From NCBI GenBank assembly GCA_003339415.1, contig PDHQ01000625.1:1-10011 (forward strand): DNA of 10,011 nucleotides, written 5' to 3'. The number at the start of each line of letters is the position of its first letter. Within the stretch, counting starts at the first letter, position 1. The translations under genes and the position numbers were made by a program. This stretch comes from Ophiocordyceps camponoti-saundersi (nom. inval.) (taxonomy: Eukaryota; Ascomycota; Sordariomycetes; Hypocreales; Ophiocordycipitaceae). This document shows positions 1 through 7,545 of this stretch, in pieces. Under the pieces are notes generated by a model. That model had not been told where the DNA came from, searched no databases, and was given only the letters and a program-made list of their open reading frames with translations.

Positions 1-180
1 AGTAGACTGCCTATACCTTAGGAGCAAAAAGTATCTTTACCCTTTACCCTCCTCCCTCCTCCTCCTCCTAAGTATTATCTCCCCCTCTTCTTCCCCCCTT
101 CCTTAGCCTATTATAACCCGTCGTTTATTATAGAAGCAAAAAGTATCCTTACCCTCCTAAAGCCCCTAAAGACCCCTATC
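1..180. repeat. Pyrimidine-rich low-complexity segment with a short direct repeat
   Basis: Positions 47-69 are a run of CCT-type triplets and 82-104 is another C/T run. The 20-base string beginning GCAAAAAGTAT occurs at about 24-43 and again at about 136-155 with one C/T difference, a short direct repeat of period about 112. The first bases, AGTAGACTGCC, match the end of the dispersed motif found many times between 625 and 2220, so that repeat family may extend upstream of the window. No coding signal was seen here. Confidence 0.6.
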
Positions 181-305
181 GTAAACCGACCCTATCTTAC
201 CGTAGTTCGAAACCCTTAGGGTATAACGCCTAAAGAGATAACTTATTAAAGTTTAGAAGTTTCGAGGAAGATAGGGACTTTTAGTAAAATAAATATAACT
301 AAACG

Positions 306-639
306 CACCCTCTTTTAGTTAGCCTCTTTACTTACGTATCGAAACTTAATATAGGAGTTAGTAACGGTATAGCTATTATTCGAAAAGCCTAATAATACCC
401 CGACTAAAAAGGTATTATAGCGAAGATTGCGGAATTTAATAAATTTAAGGTAGTAGCCCCTCCTCGACCTTACCTCCGCCCGAGCTACCGCTCGAAGAAT
501 ATATAACGAGGAAGATAACCGCTACCGGAGGAAGGAGGATAAGTTATTAAACCGTATCGCCCGCCTCTTTACTATCTACCTCTACCGCGTAGAGTATAAG
601 CGAGCGGATTACTTACGCGGACTAGGATTATCCGCGTGG
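306..639 (+). pseudogene. Degenerate protein-coding relic, two overlapping phases
   Basis: Two plus-strand phases read like protein. The phase starting at 306 runs through to about 503, with TAA at 390, 393 and 402; it includes SNGIAIIRKA near 358-389 and GIIAKIAEFNKFKVVAPPRP near 411-470. The phase one base over is stop-free from 457 to 639 (61 codons) and gives a charged, helix-like stretch including YNEEDNRYRRKEDKLLNRIA near 505-564, ending at TAG 640 just inside the short-repeat array. Neither has an ATG start, as expected after RIP. A frameshift near 460-500, or a lost intron, would join them. The family is not recognised; gag-like or transposase-associated sequence is possible only because of the repeat context. 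Confidence 0.45.
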
Positions 640-900
640 TAGATTATTAGCGTGGTAGATTTAGATTATTAGCGTAGTAAATTATCTACTTACGTTCTAA
701 AGTTTTAGATTATCTAGACTAGATTATCGGCGTAGTAGATTACTACGCGGATCGTTAGTATAGTAAATAGCTACGTAGATTATCCGCATAATAGATTATT
801 AGCGTAGTAGATTTAGATTATTAGCGTAATAGACTATCGGCGTAGTAGTTAGCTTATCTAAACTAGATTATCGGCGTGGTAGACTATCCGCCTACTTTTC
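625..900 (+). repeat. Array of a short dispersed motif, GGATTATYMGCGTRGTAGA
   Basis: An 18-20 base motif, GATTATTAGCGTAGTAGA and variants, starts at about 625, 642, 664, 722, 778, 794, 816, 832 and 866 in the same orientation with irregular spacing (about 16 to 58 bases). Variable sites are mostly C/T or A/G, consistent with RIP of a more uniform ancestor. Isolated copies with the extension ACTCCTAAG occur further on at 949, 1073, 1176, 1341, 1771 and 2204. Spacing and divergence are too irregular for a CRISPR array. Read as protein in some copies it gives RDYQRSRLL or RDYPRSRLL, so it may come from an amplified piece of coding sequence. Confidence 0.75.
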
Positions 901-985
901 TCTTCTTTCTCTAGCTACTAGGGCTTCCGCTAATATTTATAAGTTATAGATTATTAGCGTGGTAAACTCCTAAGTAGAAGCTTTA

Positions 986-1175
986 GAAATCCGAGGATAG
1001 ATCGCGGCTAATAGAGGCTATAATATTAGCAAGGAAACGCCGAGGAAGACTCTATTATTAGCTATAGCTAGGGATTATTAGTATAGTAGACTCTTAAGAA
1101 GTAGAAATCCGAGGATAGATCGCGGCTAATAGAGGCTATAATACTAGCGAGGAAACGCCGAGGAAAACTCTATTA
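986..1175 (+). repeat. Direct duplication, period about 118 bp
   Basis: The segment at about 986-1057, starting GAAATCCGAGGATAGATCGC and ending ACTCTATTA, is repeated at about 1104-1175. The copies differ at only a few positions, all transitions (for example TATTAGCAAGG against TACTAGCGAGG). Each copy is linked to the dispersed motif ending in GTAGACTC. The high similarity against the heavily mutated background suggests a local tandem duplication that is recent relative to most of the decay, or a duplication in which both copies lost the same mutable sites. Confidence 0.85.
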
Positions 1176-1500
1176 GGATTATTAGCGTAGTAAACTCCTA
1201 AGAAGCGAGGGTACCTTTATAGTGCCCGTTATATATCCGGTCTCTAAGAATAATAAATAGTTATGTTATATAGCTACGTAAGGACCGGGACGTGGTTAAA
1301 TCCGATATAACGGATAAAAACCTATATTAGCTATAGCTAGGGATTATTAGCGTAGTAGACTCCTAAAAAGCAAGGGTACTTATATAGTGCCCGTTATATA
1401 TCCGGTCTCTAAGAATAACGAATAATTATACCGTATAGCTACGTAAGGACTAGGACATAGTCGAATCTAATATAATAGATAAAGACCGATATAACGGATA
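1176..1500 (+). repeat. Tandem duplication, period 165 bp
   Basis: The unit starts GGATTATTAGCGTAGTARAC at 1176 and again at 1341. It carries the block GTGCCCGTTATATATCCGGT at 1222 and at 1387, exactly 165 bases apart, then TATAGCTACGTAAGGAC and a tail with GATATAACGGATAAA. Differences are mostly C/T or A/G, as RIP would leave. The second copy ends less cleanly, with an extra GATATAACGGATAAA-like piece near 1488-1502. In one phase both copies contain VPVIYPVSKNN, so the unit may be duplicated coding sequence. The element it belongs to is not recognised. Confidence 0.85.
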
Positions 1501-1502
1501 AA

Positions 1503-1798
1503 GATCTATTCTTCTTTTATAAGAAGCGTAAGGCTACCGCTATTTAAGAGTTTAAGACTATATATAAGATCGATAAGATTAAGGAAGTGCCTCGTTACCT
1601 ACTAAGCTTAGATCGCTATCCTAAACGATAGCGTATATTATATACGCTTCTTTTATTCCTAAAGCTAGCGCTACTACGCTTAATATTATATTTTTCGAGG
1701 CAGCGGCCGAGACGACGCAGGCTAAGTTCTCGCCTAACGTTATCGTACTAAAGATTAAACCTAAACTAAGGGATTATCCGCGTAGTAGATTACTTACC
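1503..1798 (+). pseudogene. Degenerate protein-coding relic, split in two phases
   Basis: The phase from 1503 reads DLFFFYKKRKATAI, a stop, then a Lys-rich stretch (EFKTIYKIDKIKEVPRYLL, 1551-1607) up to TAG at 1629. A second phase is stop-free from 1625 to 1798 (58 codons); it reads IYASFIPKASATTLNIIFFE from 1640, then an Ala/Glu-rich segment and RDYPRSRLLT at the end, where the dispersed motif overlaps. It keeps one CAG codon. The switch of phase lies at 1625-1647, where there is a perfect inverted repeat (1631-1647). An indel, an unrecognised intron or fusion of two fragments could explain it. No family is recognised and no start codon is visible. Confidence 0.5.
1631..1647. repeat. Short perfect inverted repeat
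   Basis: GCGTATATTATATACGC is a 17-base palindrome with a single central base, able to form an 8-bp stem on paper. It lies exactly where the reading phase of the 1503-1798 relic changes. RIP-generated TA-rich DNA makes such palindromes fairly often, so a function is not implied. Confidence 0.6.
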
Positions 1799-1843
1799 TA
1801 GGTAGCGTTAAAAATAGGGAGTTTTCGTTAGCTTGCGCCCTTA

Positions 1844-2086
1844 GGGAATTTAAACCCCTTCGGTATTATAGCCTCTAGTATTACTACTTTTAATATCGTA
1901 GCTTTTAGTATCGTAGCCTTTTATCGTAACGCGTTAGTTTCTATAACCTTATTATAGCTATCGCTCCTAGCTATTATTATAGATACCTACCTAGTAGCTA
2001 TAGCTAACTTTATAGGGGATTTAAACCCCTCCGGTAATAGGGGATTTAAACCCCTCCGGTTATAGGGGATTTAAACCCCTTTAGTA
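1844..2086. repeat. GGGGATTTAAACCCC repeats, three in 25-bp tandem
   Basis: A near-palindromic 15-mer GGGGATTTAAACCCC occurs at 2015, 2040 and 2065, exactly 25 bases apart, each followed by a short TCCGGTA- or TTTAGTA-type spacer. A fourth, slightly different copy (GGGAATTTAAACCCC) is at 1844. Between 1860 and 2010 there is a loosely repeated theme of AGTATTAT, TTTTAGTATCGTAG and AGCTAT. The core is partly self-complementary (GGGG...TTTAAA...CCCC). CCCC and GGGG are not RIP targets, which may be why the units stayed so alike. Function unknown. Confidence 0.85.
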
Positions 2087-2207
2087 TTATCGCTTTTAGT
2101 ATTATTACCGTAAACGGTATATCCGTCGCTATTAAGATAGATAGGCAAAGAGCTACTAAATATATAATACGCTAAAGAATATAGCTATTGCTAGCGATAG
2201 CTAGGGA

Positions 2208-2603
2208 TTATTAGCGTGGTGGACTGCTAGATAAATAGCTACCGAATATCTAGTACCTACGGCTAGCCCGTAGCTATATTAATTAGGGTTTTTAGCAGCC
2301 GATAATAAATTAGAGGCTAAACTATAGACTTATATACGATATCTTATAAAAGGTACCTTAAAAGCTTAGTTAACGCTTAGCTTCTCCGAAAGAGTAACGA
2401 AGAATATAGTACGAGAGGCTAAGAACGGTACCTTTAATAATAAGGCTATAAACAGTGCCTAACTACCTTATAGACTGGCTAAAAGATAAAGGCGCATACC
2501 TAAATATAAGTAGCGGCATAGAGGCCTAAAAGGTAGAGGGTATAACGGCGTAGAGAGCGTAAGGGGTGGAGGGTATAAGTGGCCGGGTAGGGGCGAGTAT
2601 AAT
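2208..2603 (+). pseudogene. Degenerate coding relic with basic Gly/Arg-rich C-terminus
   Basis: One plus-strand phase reads like protein up to TAA at 2604. Stop-free pieces include 2370-2459 (30 codons, with LTLSFSERVTKNIVREAKNG) and 2514-2603 (30 codons, RHRGLKGRGYNGVESVRGGG followed by YKWPGRGEYN). Between them is a basic stretch, LPYRLAKR then RRIPKYK, broken by TAA/TAG stops. An upstream piece reads GFLAADNKLEAKL near 2286-2324. A charged segment followed by an Arg/Gly-rich tail resembles the nucleic-acid-binding end of some fungal transposases or gag proteins, but no zinc knuckle or catalytic motif is visible, so this is only an analogy. No start codon is visible; the left limit is arbitrary. 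Confidence 0.5.
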
Positions 2604-2609
2604 TAAATA

Positions 2610-3107
2610 TATTTATCGCTAAAAGTAGTAATTAAGTAAATCCGAAAAAAAAAACCCGCTAATTAGATAAGTAGAATACTAGCTAGCTTAGCTAATTAGC
2701 GCTCTATATTTCTATAAGACTAGTATAGTCTATAAGGTTAGTGTTTAAACTGCGAGAATAGTATATATCGTAATACTATATCTAAGCGTTAAACTACCTA
2801 TACGAGTAACTATAGCGTGCTTTATAGATCCTGTCACTGTTACGTAATTTATATTCGTAATAATATTATAAAAAAAAATCTTTATTAAAATATAAATATA
2901 TATTTAACTAGTACTTATATAAAGGTAACGATAACTACTAGTCTTGCAGCCCCCCATAGCTTCCCGGTAAGGTATATATAAGTAGTAAGATATACCGATT
3001 AACGGCTTTATAGGATAAATTAACGTTGCCCTAATTATTAATATAAAGTTTTAGAGTAACGCCCTTTTAATTACCTAATTACGGATTATATCTAATTATA
3101 TTACTAG
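2610..3107. other. AT-rich stretch without a recognisable gene
   Basis: I see no convincing coding phase in this interval. It contains A-tracts at about 2645-2654 and 2869-2877, many TATA strings, and a pocket at 2820-2960 that keeps slightly more CA/TG steps (CCTGTCACTGTTACG, CTTGCAGCCCCCCA). Nothing here supports a promoter or RNA gene. Confidence 0.5.
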
Positions 3108-3251
3108 ATAAATATAACCCCTTACTTATTAGCTTTCGGAAATATACGTATCTTTTCCTATTTTCTTATTACTTCCTCTATAGTCGACGACACTATCGAG
3201 GTTAGAGTTAATATCGATATCTTCGTATCCCTTAAGCGAGATAGTCGGTCC
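3108..3251 (+). pseudogene. Short degenerate coding relic upstream of the first LTR-like repeat
   Basis: A 48-codon plus-strand phase is stop-free from 3108 to 3251 and reads coherently, with the segment SSIVDDTIEVRVNIDIFVSL followed by KRDSRS near 3174-3248. It continues past a TAA at 3252 with further stops and with YLPRQKKGTL into the start of the LTR-like repeat at 3315. It may be the end of an ORF of whatever element lies upstream. No domain is recognised, the reading is short, and the call rests on amino-acid character and position only. Confidence 0.35.
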
Positions 3252-3299
3252 TAATCCGGCGGATAGTATTAGATTTTTATTATAACTACCTACCTTCCT

Positions 3300-3314
3300 A
3301 GGCAGAAAAAGGGC
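3300..3314 (+). other. Purine-rich tract before the LTR-like repeat (possible polypurine tract)
   Basis: AGGCAGAAAAAGGGC lies directly before the repeat that starts at 3315. A purine tract just 5' of a 3' LTR primes plus-strand synthesis in LTR retrotransposons. If this is one, the repeat at 3315 would be a 3' LTR of an element lying upstream. No such tract precedes the repeat at 5522. Weak evidence. Confidence 0.25.
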
Positions 3315-3610
3315 ACTTTAGCGGGGGAAGAAGGACACCCTAAGTAAGCGTAGCAGATACCTAAGGAGCGTAACTTCTTAGGTAACTATAGTCTTTAACT
3401 AATATAGGGGGGGGTCTCTAGCTCTAGAGGGAAGAGCCGGATAGTAATTCTCTATCGGGAAAATAATAAGGAGTCGGTTTTCTATATAAAGATAGGAGAG
3501 GAAAGAATAAAGAAAACGAAAACTATTTAATTAAATACTAAGAACTTCGAAATAAGTGTTTAAATTAGTAATTTATAGTTTAAAAGTGTAAAGTTTAAAA
3601 TATAAGGTTA
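3315..3610 (+). mobile_element. LTR-like repeat, copy 1
   Basis: This roughly 296-base segment aligns with 5522-5806 in the same orientation. Shared landmarks in order are ACTTTAGCGGGG, CCCTAAG-AGCGTAGCAGATA, ACTATAGT, a G-run (G8 at 3407-3414), TAATTCTCTAT, TTTTCTATATAAA (3478-3490), a purine-rich stretch with AGGAG and GAAAA, ACTATTTAATTA, and TATAAGGT at the end. The TATA-like box with a purine-rich segment after it suits a promoter-bearing LTR. The canonical TG...CA ends are not visible, but RIP would have turned them into TA. The copies differ by transitions and also by other changes and small indels. It could be one LTR of a pair or a solo LTR. Confidence 0.6.
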
Positions 3611-3650
3611 GTAGGTATCTTTTTAGCTTCTTCGTCGATGGAAAAGATAG

Positions 3651-3800
3651 CTCGATATCTCTTTACGAGGAATTCCCGTAGCTATAATAGCTTTCGATAA
3701 TACCTGCGAGTTTAAGAGCAAGGCGATTAAGGCCTCGGACGAGAAGATAGCCTCGTTCTGCCTTATTCGCCCCCGTATAATCTATAGGAGAACGGCCTTA
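3651..3800 (+). pseudogene. Short degenerate coding relic between the LTR-like repeats
   Basis: A 50-codon plus-strand phase is stop-free from 3651 to 3800. It reads ISLRGIPVAIIAFDNTCEFK from 3657, then a Lys/Ala/Ser-rich piece and LIRPRIIYRRTAL before TAA at 3801. It begins about 40 bases after the end of LTR-like copy 1, where the first ORF of an LTR element would lie. It is too short and altered to identify. RIP biases residues toward Ile, Tyr and Val, so composition is not informative. Confidence 0.35.
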
Positions 3801-3803
3801 TAA

Positions 3804-4681
3804 AGAGGGCCGGCAGGACCCTATTAACGATAGCGAGGGCTAATTGCCTATATATAAAGCCTCCTATAATCCTATAGCCGTAATATATTAACTCGTCCTT
3901 AGAAGCTAGTTAATACTTTTAGTCCCTATTCTACGTTACCCCCTAACGTTCCCTCTAGCTAACTACCTGCCCTTAAGTTTAGTCGTTAAACCGTAGCGGT
4001 CTACCCCTCTTACGTCCCTCTCTTCGGTTTATATATTTACCCTCCTTCTCCTCCTTACTATCTAGCAGCGGCATAGTAAGGGAAAATAAGTGCCTTAAAG
4101 GAGCAAAATCGCTATGCTTAATTTTACCTAAGTATAACTATTTATCTAGAAAGGATTAGGGATAGGGGCCGGGGTCGTGTAATTTCTCCCTTTATCTATA
4201 CCTTTATTATAGGGCGTTATACCTCTTAACTAGCCACCCTATACTATTAAGCGTAGCTATTATAGATTTATAATAAACTATTTTATTATTTACTACCTAA
4301 CTCTACTATATATAAGCTTCGTTACGCTTTTTCTCCCTTCTTAGGTTTTTAGCTTTCCCTATCTTATCGCATCTTATCGAATCTTATCGCGTCTTACCGT
4401 AATATATAAACGCCTTAAACGTTTATAATCGATACCGATATTATTATTTTCCTAATTCCCCTAGCGATTTATAGCCGTATAATAACCCCACCTCCCTTAA
4501 AGAAACGGAAATAAACGCCCTTCTTCTCTTTTCTTTTCGTTAGTATTTCTTTGCCGTTTTTATTACCACGCCTCTAATCTACTCTACTATCCTTCTATTT
4601 ATACGTTTAAGTAAGATACGATATATTTACCTCCCCGTTTCTTCGGATATAAAACCCTCTCCTTCCTTACCACCCCCTACT
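3804..4681. other. Pyrimidine-rich stretch without a recognisable gene
   Basis: The plus strand is rich in C/T runs (3950-4060, 4320-4360, 4490-4560, 4630-4690). I found no long coherent coding phase on either strand, although short coding-like fragments cannot be excluded. One clear tandem repeat lies at 4361-4400 and is listed separately. No RNA gene or regulatory site can be supported. Confidence 0.45.
4361..4400. repeat. 10-bp tandem repeat, four units
   Basis: The units are ATCTTATCGC, ATCTTATCGA, ATCTTATCGC and GTCTTACCGT, directly abutting, so the period is 10 bases. The last unit is more diverged. This is a small minisatellite inside the segment between the two LTR-like repeats; no function is implied. 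Confidence 0.85.
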
Positions 4682-5510
4682 CTTTTATATATCTCTATCT
4701 AAGCTCGAGCTAATACTCTGCCCTACTCTTTTACTCGGCATATATTAATATACGCTACCGCTATCCCTACCTTTACTATATTTTCCGAGCAATCTATTCC
4801 CGAACTTTTTATAATTATTATCTCTCTCCTTTATTAACTTAAAGAATAATAGGAGATATATTTTATAGAGATCCGTAATAACTAAGCCTACCTTGCCTGC
4901 TTTTTATAATAAGCTAATAGGTCTATCGACCTAACCTCTAATACGTCCTACCTTACTACGTAGTATACCCTTACCTAGCTTACCGCTATAGAGAAAGCTA
5001 TTATAGCGACTAGCTTTTAGGTCGTAATACTTACCCGTTATATAGATCGTATAAAATATTAACCCTATTTTAAAAAAAAAGAAAATCTATAGTTAAAACT
5101 AACTAGATATAATAAAATAGAGTTTTAGGATACTTAGGACGCTATCTAGGCCGCTTATTATAATCGCCTCCCTTACTCTCTAAATTACCTTCCGCCTTCT
5201 ACTCTCTAAACTACGATAAATCTCTCTAACGGTATTAACTCCCCTTAATCTACTCCCCGCCGATAAGAATCTATAGCTAGCTTTAGTATCGGCCTTATTT
5301 ACTATAACTCGGAGACTAGGGAGGTTTAAGATATATCTATAAAGTTTAGCACTTATACTAATATTATAACTATATTAGATATAGAACTACTTTAGAATTT
5401 ACGAAAAGGCCTCTCTTAACGCTTACTCTAAATCCCTTATATTTATAGGAGCTTAGCTTATACCCTATTTTATAATATAACCTAAGCATTTCGCTTTCCC
5501 TTAGGCTTAG
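4682..5510 (+). pseudogene. Degenerate coding relic ahead of the second LTR-like repeat
   Basis: One plus-strand phase (codons starting at 4682) reads coherently for about 276 codons, broken only by TAA/TAG. Recognisable protein-like runs include YATAIPTFTIFSEQSIPELF (about 4754-4813), LTAIEKAIIATSF (about 4979-5014), VVILTRYIDRIKY (about 5018-5056) and, after a Lys-rich run at an A-tract (5072-5080), NRLPYSLNYLPPSTL. The end reads TILDIELL, a stop, NLRKGLS and further broken sequence running up to the LTR-like repeat at 5522. Its place, just upstream of a direct LTR-like repeat, suggests it belonged to the internal region of that element. No reverse transcriptase, integrase or zinc-knuckle motif is visible, so it cannot be assigned. 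No start codon survives. Confidence 0.45.
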
Positions 5511-5521
5511 ATATACCGCTT

Positions 5522-5806
5522 ACTTTAGCGGGGAGAGAAGGATACCCTAAGCGAGCGTAGCAGATATATACGAGACGTGTCTTCCTAGGTTACTATAGTT
5601 GCTAGCTATTATAAAGGGGTGGGGGGGCTTTACTTTAGGTATATAGCTAGATAATAATTCTCTATAAGTAAGGTTACTCGAGGTTAATTTTCTATATAAA
5701 AATAGGAGGAAAAAGAAAAGAAGGGTAAAGAACTATTTAATTAGATGCTAAAAGCTTTAAAACGGATTTTTAAATCCCTAATTCGTCGTATAAAATTATA
5801 AGGTAT
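5522..5806 (+). mobile_element. LTR-like repeat, copy 2
   Basis: This is the second copy of the repeat at 3315-3610, in the same orientation and about 285 bases long. It starts ACTTTAGCGGGGAGAGAAGG and ends near TATAAGGTA. The TATA-like string TTCTATATAAA at 5690-5700 sits about 169 bases from the start, against about 166 in copy 1. A G-rich run (GGGGTGGGGGGG, 5616-5627) matches the G8 of copy 1. By eye the first 75 bases are roughly 80 percent identical; the rest is lower, with small indels. With copy 1 it would delimit an element of about 2.5 kb including the repeats, short for an autonomous LTR retrotransposon. Confidence 0.6.
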
Positions 5807-6286
5807 AAGATAAAACCGTAATTTCCTTTAGTATCGTTTTTGCTATAAGTCCCCTCTAAGACTTGACCTGCGATATATAACTTTTAGATAGCTAAGAAGA
5901 TAAGGTTAAGGGCTAATTCTAGCTTAATTCCTTCCTCTTTATAGGGAAACTAAACTATACTATATACTAAGTTATAACCGCTCCCTCGTTTTAAGGGCTA
6001 TTCGTTATTCTAATACTTGGAAGCTTTTAGGAGAGGAAAAGTATTCGGGGACTATTTAACTAAACCTTAAATAAGCTCCTACTTGCTTTTTATACTAGCT
6101 TCTTATTTATTTTCCTTCGGCCTATCTATTACCGCTATTAAAGTCCCTTTATAGCTTCCTCTTCTAAACTTATCCCTCCTATCCCTTATCTTTTTATCTC
6201 TTAAAATATTAACCGTAAATAATATATATTCCTATATATATTTCTTAAAATATATCTTTTTATCTCTTAAGTTAAAAAAAAAATAA
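5807..6286. other. AT-rich stretch, nothing but a short direct repeat
   Basis: No coding phase stands out on either strand. An 18-base perfect direct repeat, TATCTTTTTATCTCTTAA, occurs at 6187-6204 and 6253-6270, period 66. An A-tract lies at about 6274-6283. Nothing else can be supported here. Confidence 0.5.
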
Positions 6287-6292
6287 CTACTA

Positions 6293-7545
6293 GAACCTAG
6301 GCCTCTCCTTCGGATTAGTAGAATTATTATTATTATCTCGATTTCTTACCGCCGCTCGCTTCCACGTTGCTAAACGTATAACTTTCTCGCACGTCGCGCA
6401 CGCTATTAGGTTATATCCCTTATACCTAAAGCCGAACGCCTTAAGTAGTCTCTTATAAAGGATATACTCTACCTTACCCTCTATCTATACTATCCTAATA
6501 AAGCGTACCTTTGCTTAATTATCGTGTTCGCAGGCTAGTATTTGTCCCTCCTAGATATTAGCGATATATACCCGTAATTAATTAGCTCTTCCCCCGGGAA
6601 CTTATAAATATCTTATTACTTCTCTCGCTAGCTACCGTTTATAATATTAGACTCCTAATATTTTCCGGCTAGCTATCCGTATTAGTTATTCTATCTTATT
6701 CTATACGCCCGCTACTTACTACTTCCTTCCGATAACCTATTTCGCCTCGCCGTAGTCGCGGTGCCTTATACTATCGTAGAGTCCCCTTTCTCCTCCTCGC
6801 TATATCCCTCTCCTTTTCCTCGCCTAACCCCTCCGCCGCTACCGCCGCCACCGCCCTTATACTCCGCGCCTCGTTGTCTTCTCCCTCTCCCCCTCTTACT
6901 ACGTTTAGCGTTACCGCCGGTCGCCTCCGTATGTCCCCTATAACGCTATATTTCGCCGGCACCCGTAGCCGCTATATCTTAATATTCGAAAAATACCTAT
7001 ACTTGTATTACTACTAACTATCTAGGAACGCCTTACCGTATATAAAGTAAAACTCGGTATAGTATAAGTAGCTACTTATCGTTAGTAAAAAATATATATA
7101 TATAAAAAGTATAAATTATACTATAAAATTTACGTTATATAGTTATATCCCTTAATACGCGATATTAGTCTCCTATATACTGACCCCGGGTAGAATTAGT
7201 ACTCGCTATACGTTATTAGTAGTATCTGCCTTACTAGCCCCTTATCTACTAAACCGACCTCTGACCGTATAATTTCTACTTAGGCTAAAGCTTTCCTCTA
7301 TATTCCTTCCGCCTCCTCTAGTAGCTTACTAAATATAGCGAGTCTTTTTATATCTATCGCGTCTAGGTCGCTAAATAGTTCCCTACTATAGCACCGTAGA
7401 GGGAAAACCGCCTTATTAGTAACCTCGCGCGTAGCCGCCTATAAACTCGCTATTAGACACTCCGGGCACTAGAAGCATGCCCCTCCTAGATATCCTATCG
7501 CGTACGCGCTTTCTATATTATATAGATAGTATACGTACTTCTATT
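6293..7545 (-). pseudogene. Degenerate minus-strand coding relic with Cys motifs
   Basis: Read on the minus strand in one phase (codons ending at 7459 and at 6289 share it), this region gives protein-like runs broken by TAA/TAG. Near the 5' end are SAYAIGYLGGACF, a stop, then CPECLIAS (about 7520-7445). From 7438 down to 7301 there are 46 stop-free codons including NKAVFPLRCYSRELFSDLDA. Near the 3' end, 6484 down to 6293 is stop-free for 64 codons with RYKGYNLIACATCEKVIRLA, and keeps one TGG. CPECL followed about 20 residues later by FPLRC loosely resembles the first RING finger of fungal RBR (RING-IBR-RING) ubiquitin ligases, but the expected Cys-His pair before it is not clear, so this is a weak guess. 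The middle (about 6700-7130) is poor in this phase, suggesting frameshifts or an insertion. Confidence 0.45.
6771..6962 (-). pseudogene. Low-complexity open stretch inside the minus-strand relic
   Basis: A 63-codon open stretch on the minus strand, in a different phase from the flanking relic. It begins with MPAKYSVIGDIRRR and is rich in Glu, Arg, Ala and Gly (for example VRGGEGEDNEARS and AVAAVAAEGLGEEKERD). Codons start with G very often, as in real genes, but the underlying DNA is a CCG/CGG-rich pocket (about 6828-6867) that RIP cannot attack, which alone could keep it open. It may be a frameshifted middle part of the 6293-7545 relic or chance. The proline-rich reading on the other strand (6761-6943) is its shadow. 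Confidence 0.25.

Noticed and set aside
625..900. Possible CRISPR array
   Set aside because: The repeats are diverged, irregularly spaced and sometimes almost abutting, the genome type is fungal, and no cas-like sequence is present.
3481..3490. Stand-alone TATA-box promoter
   Set aside because: TATATAAA strings are very common in RIP-mutated DNA. It is meaningful only as a position shared by the two LTR-like copies, and is noted there.
6761..6943. 60-codon plus-strand ORF, proline- and leucine-rich
   Set aside because: It is the complement of a CCG/CGG-rich, RIP-resistant pocket and has only low-complexity sequence; the minus strand has the better coding character around it.
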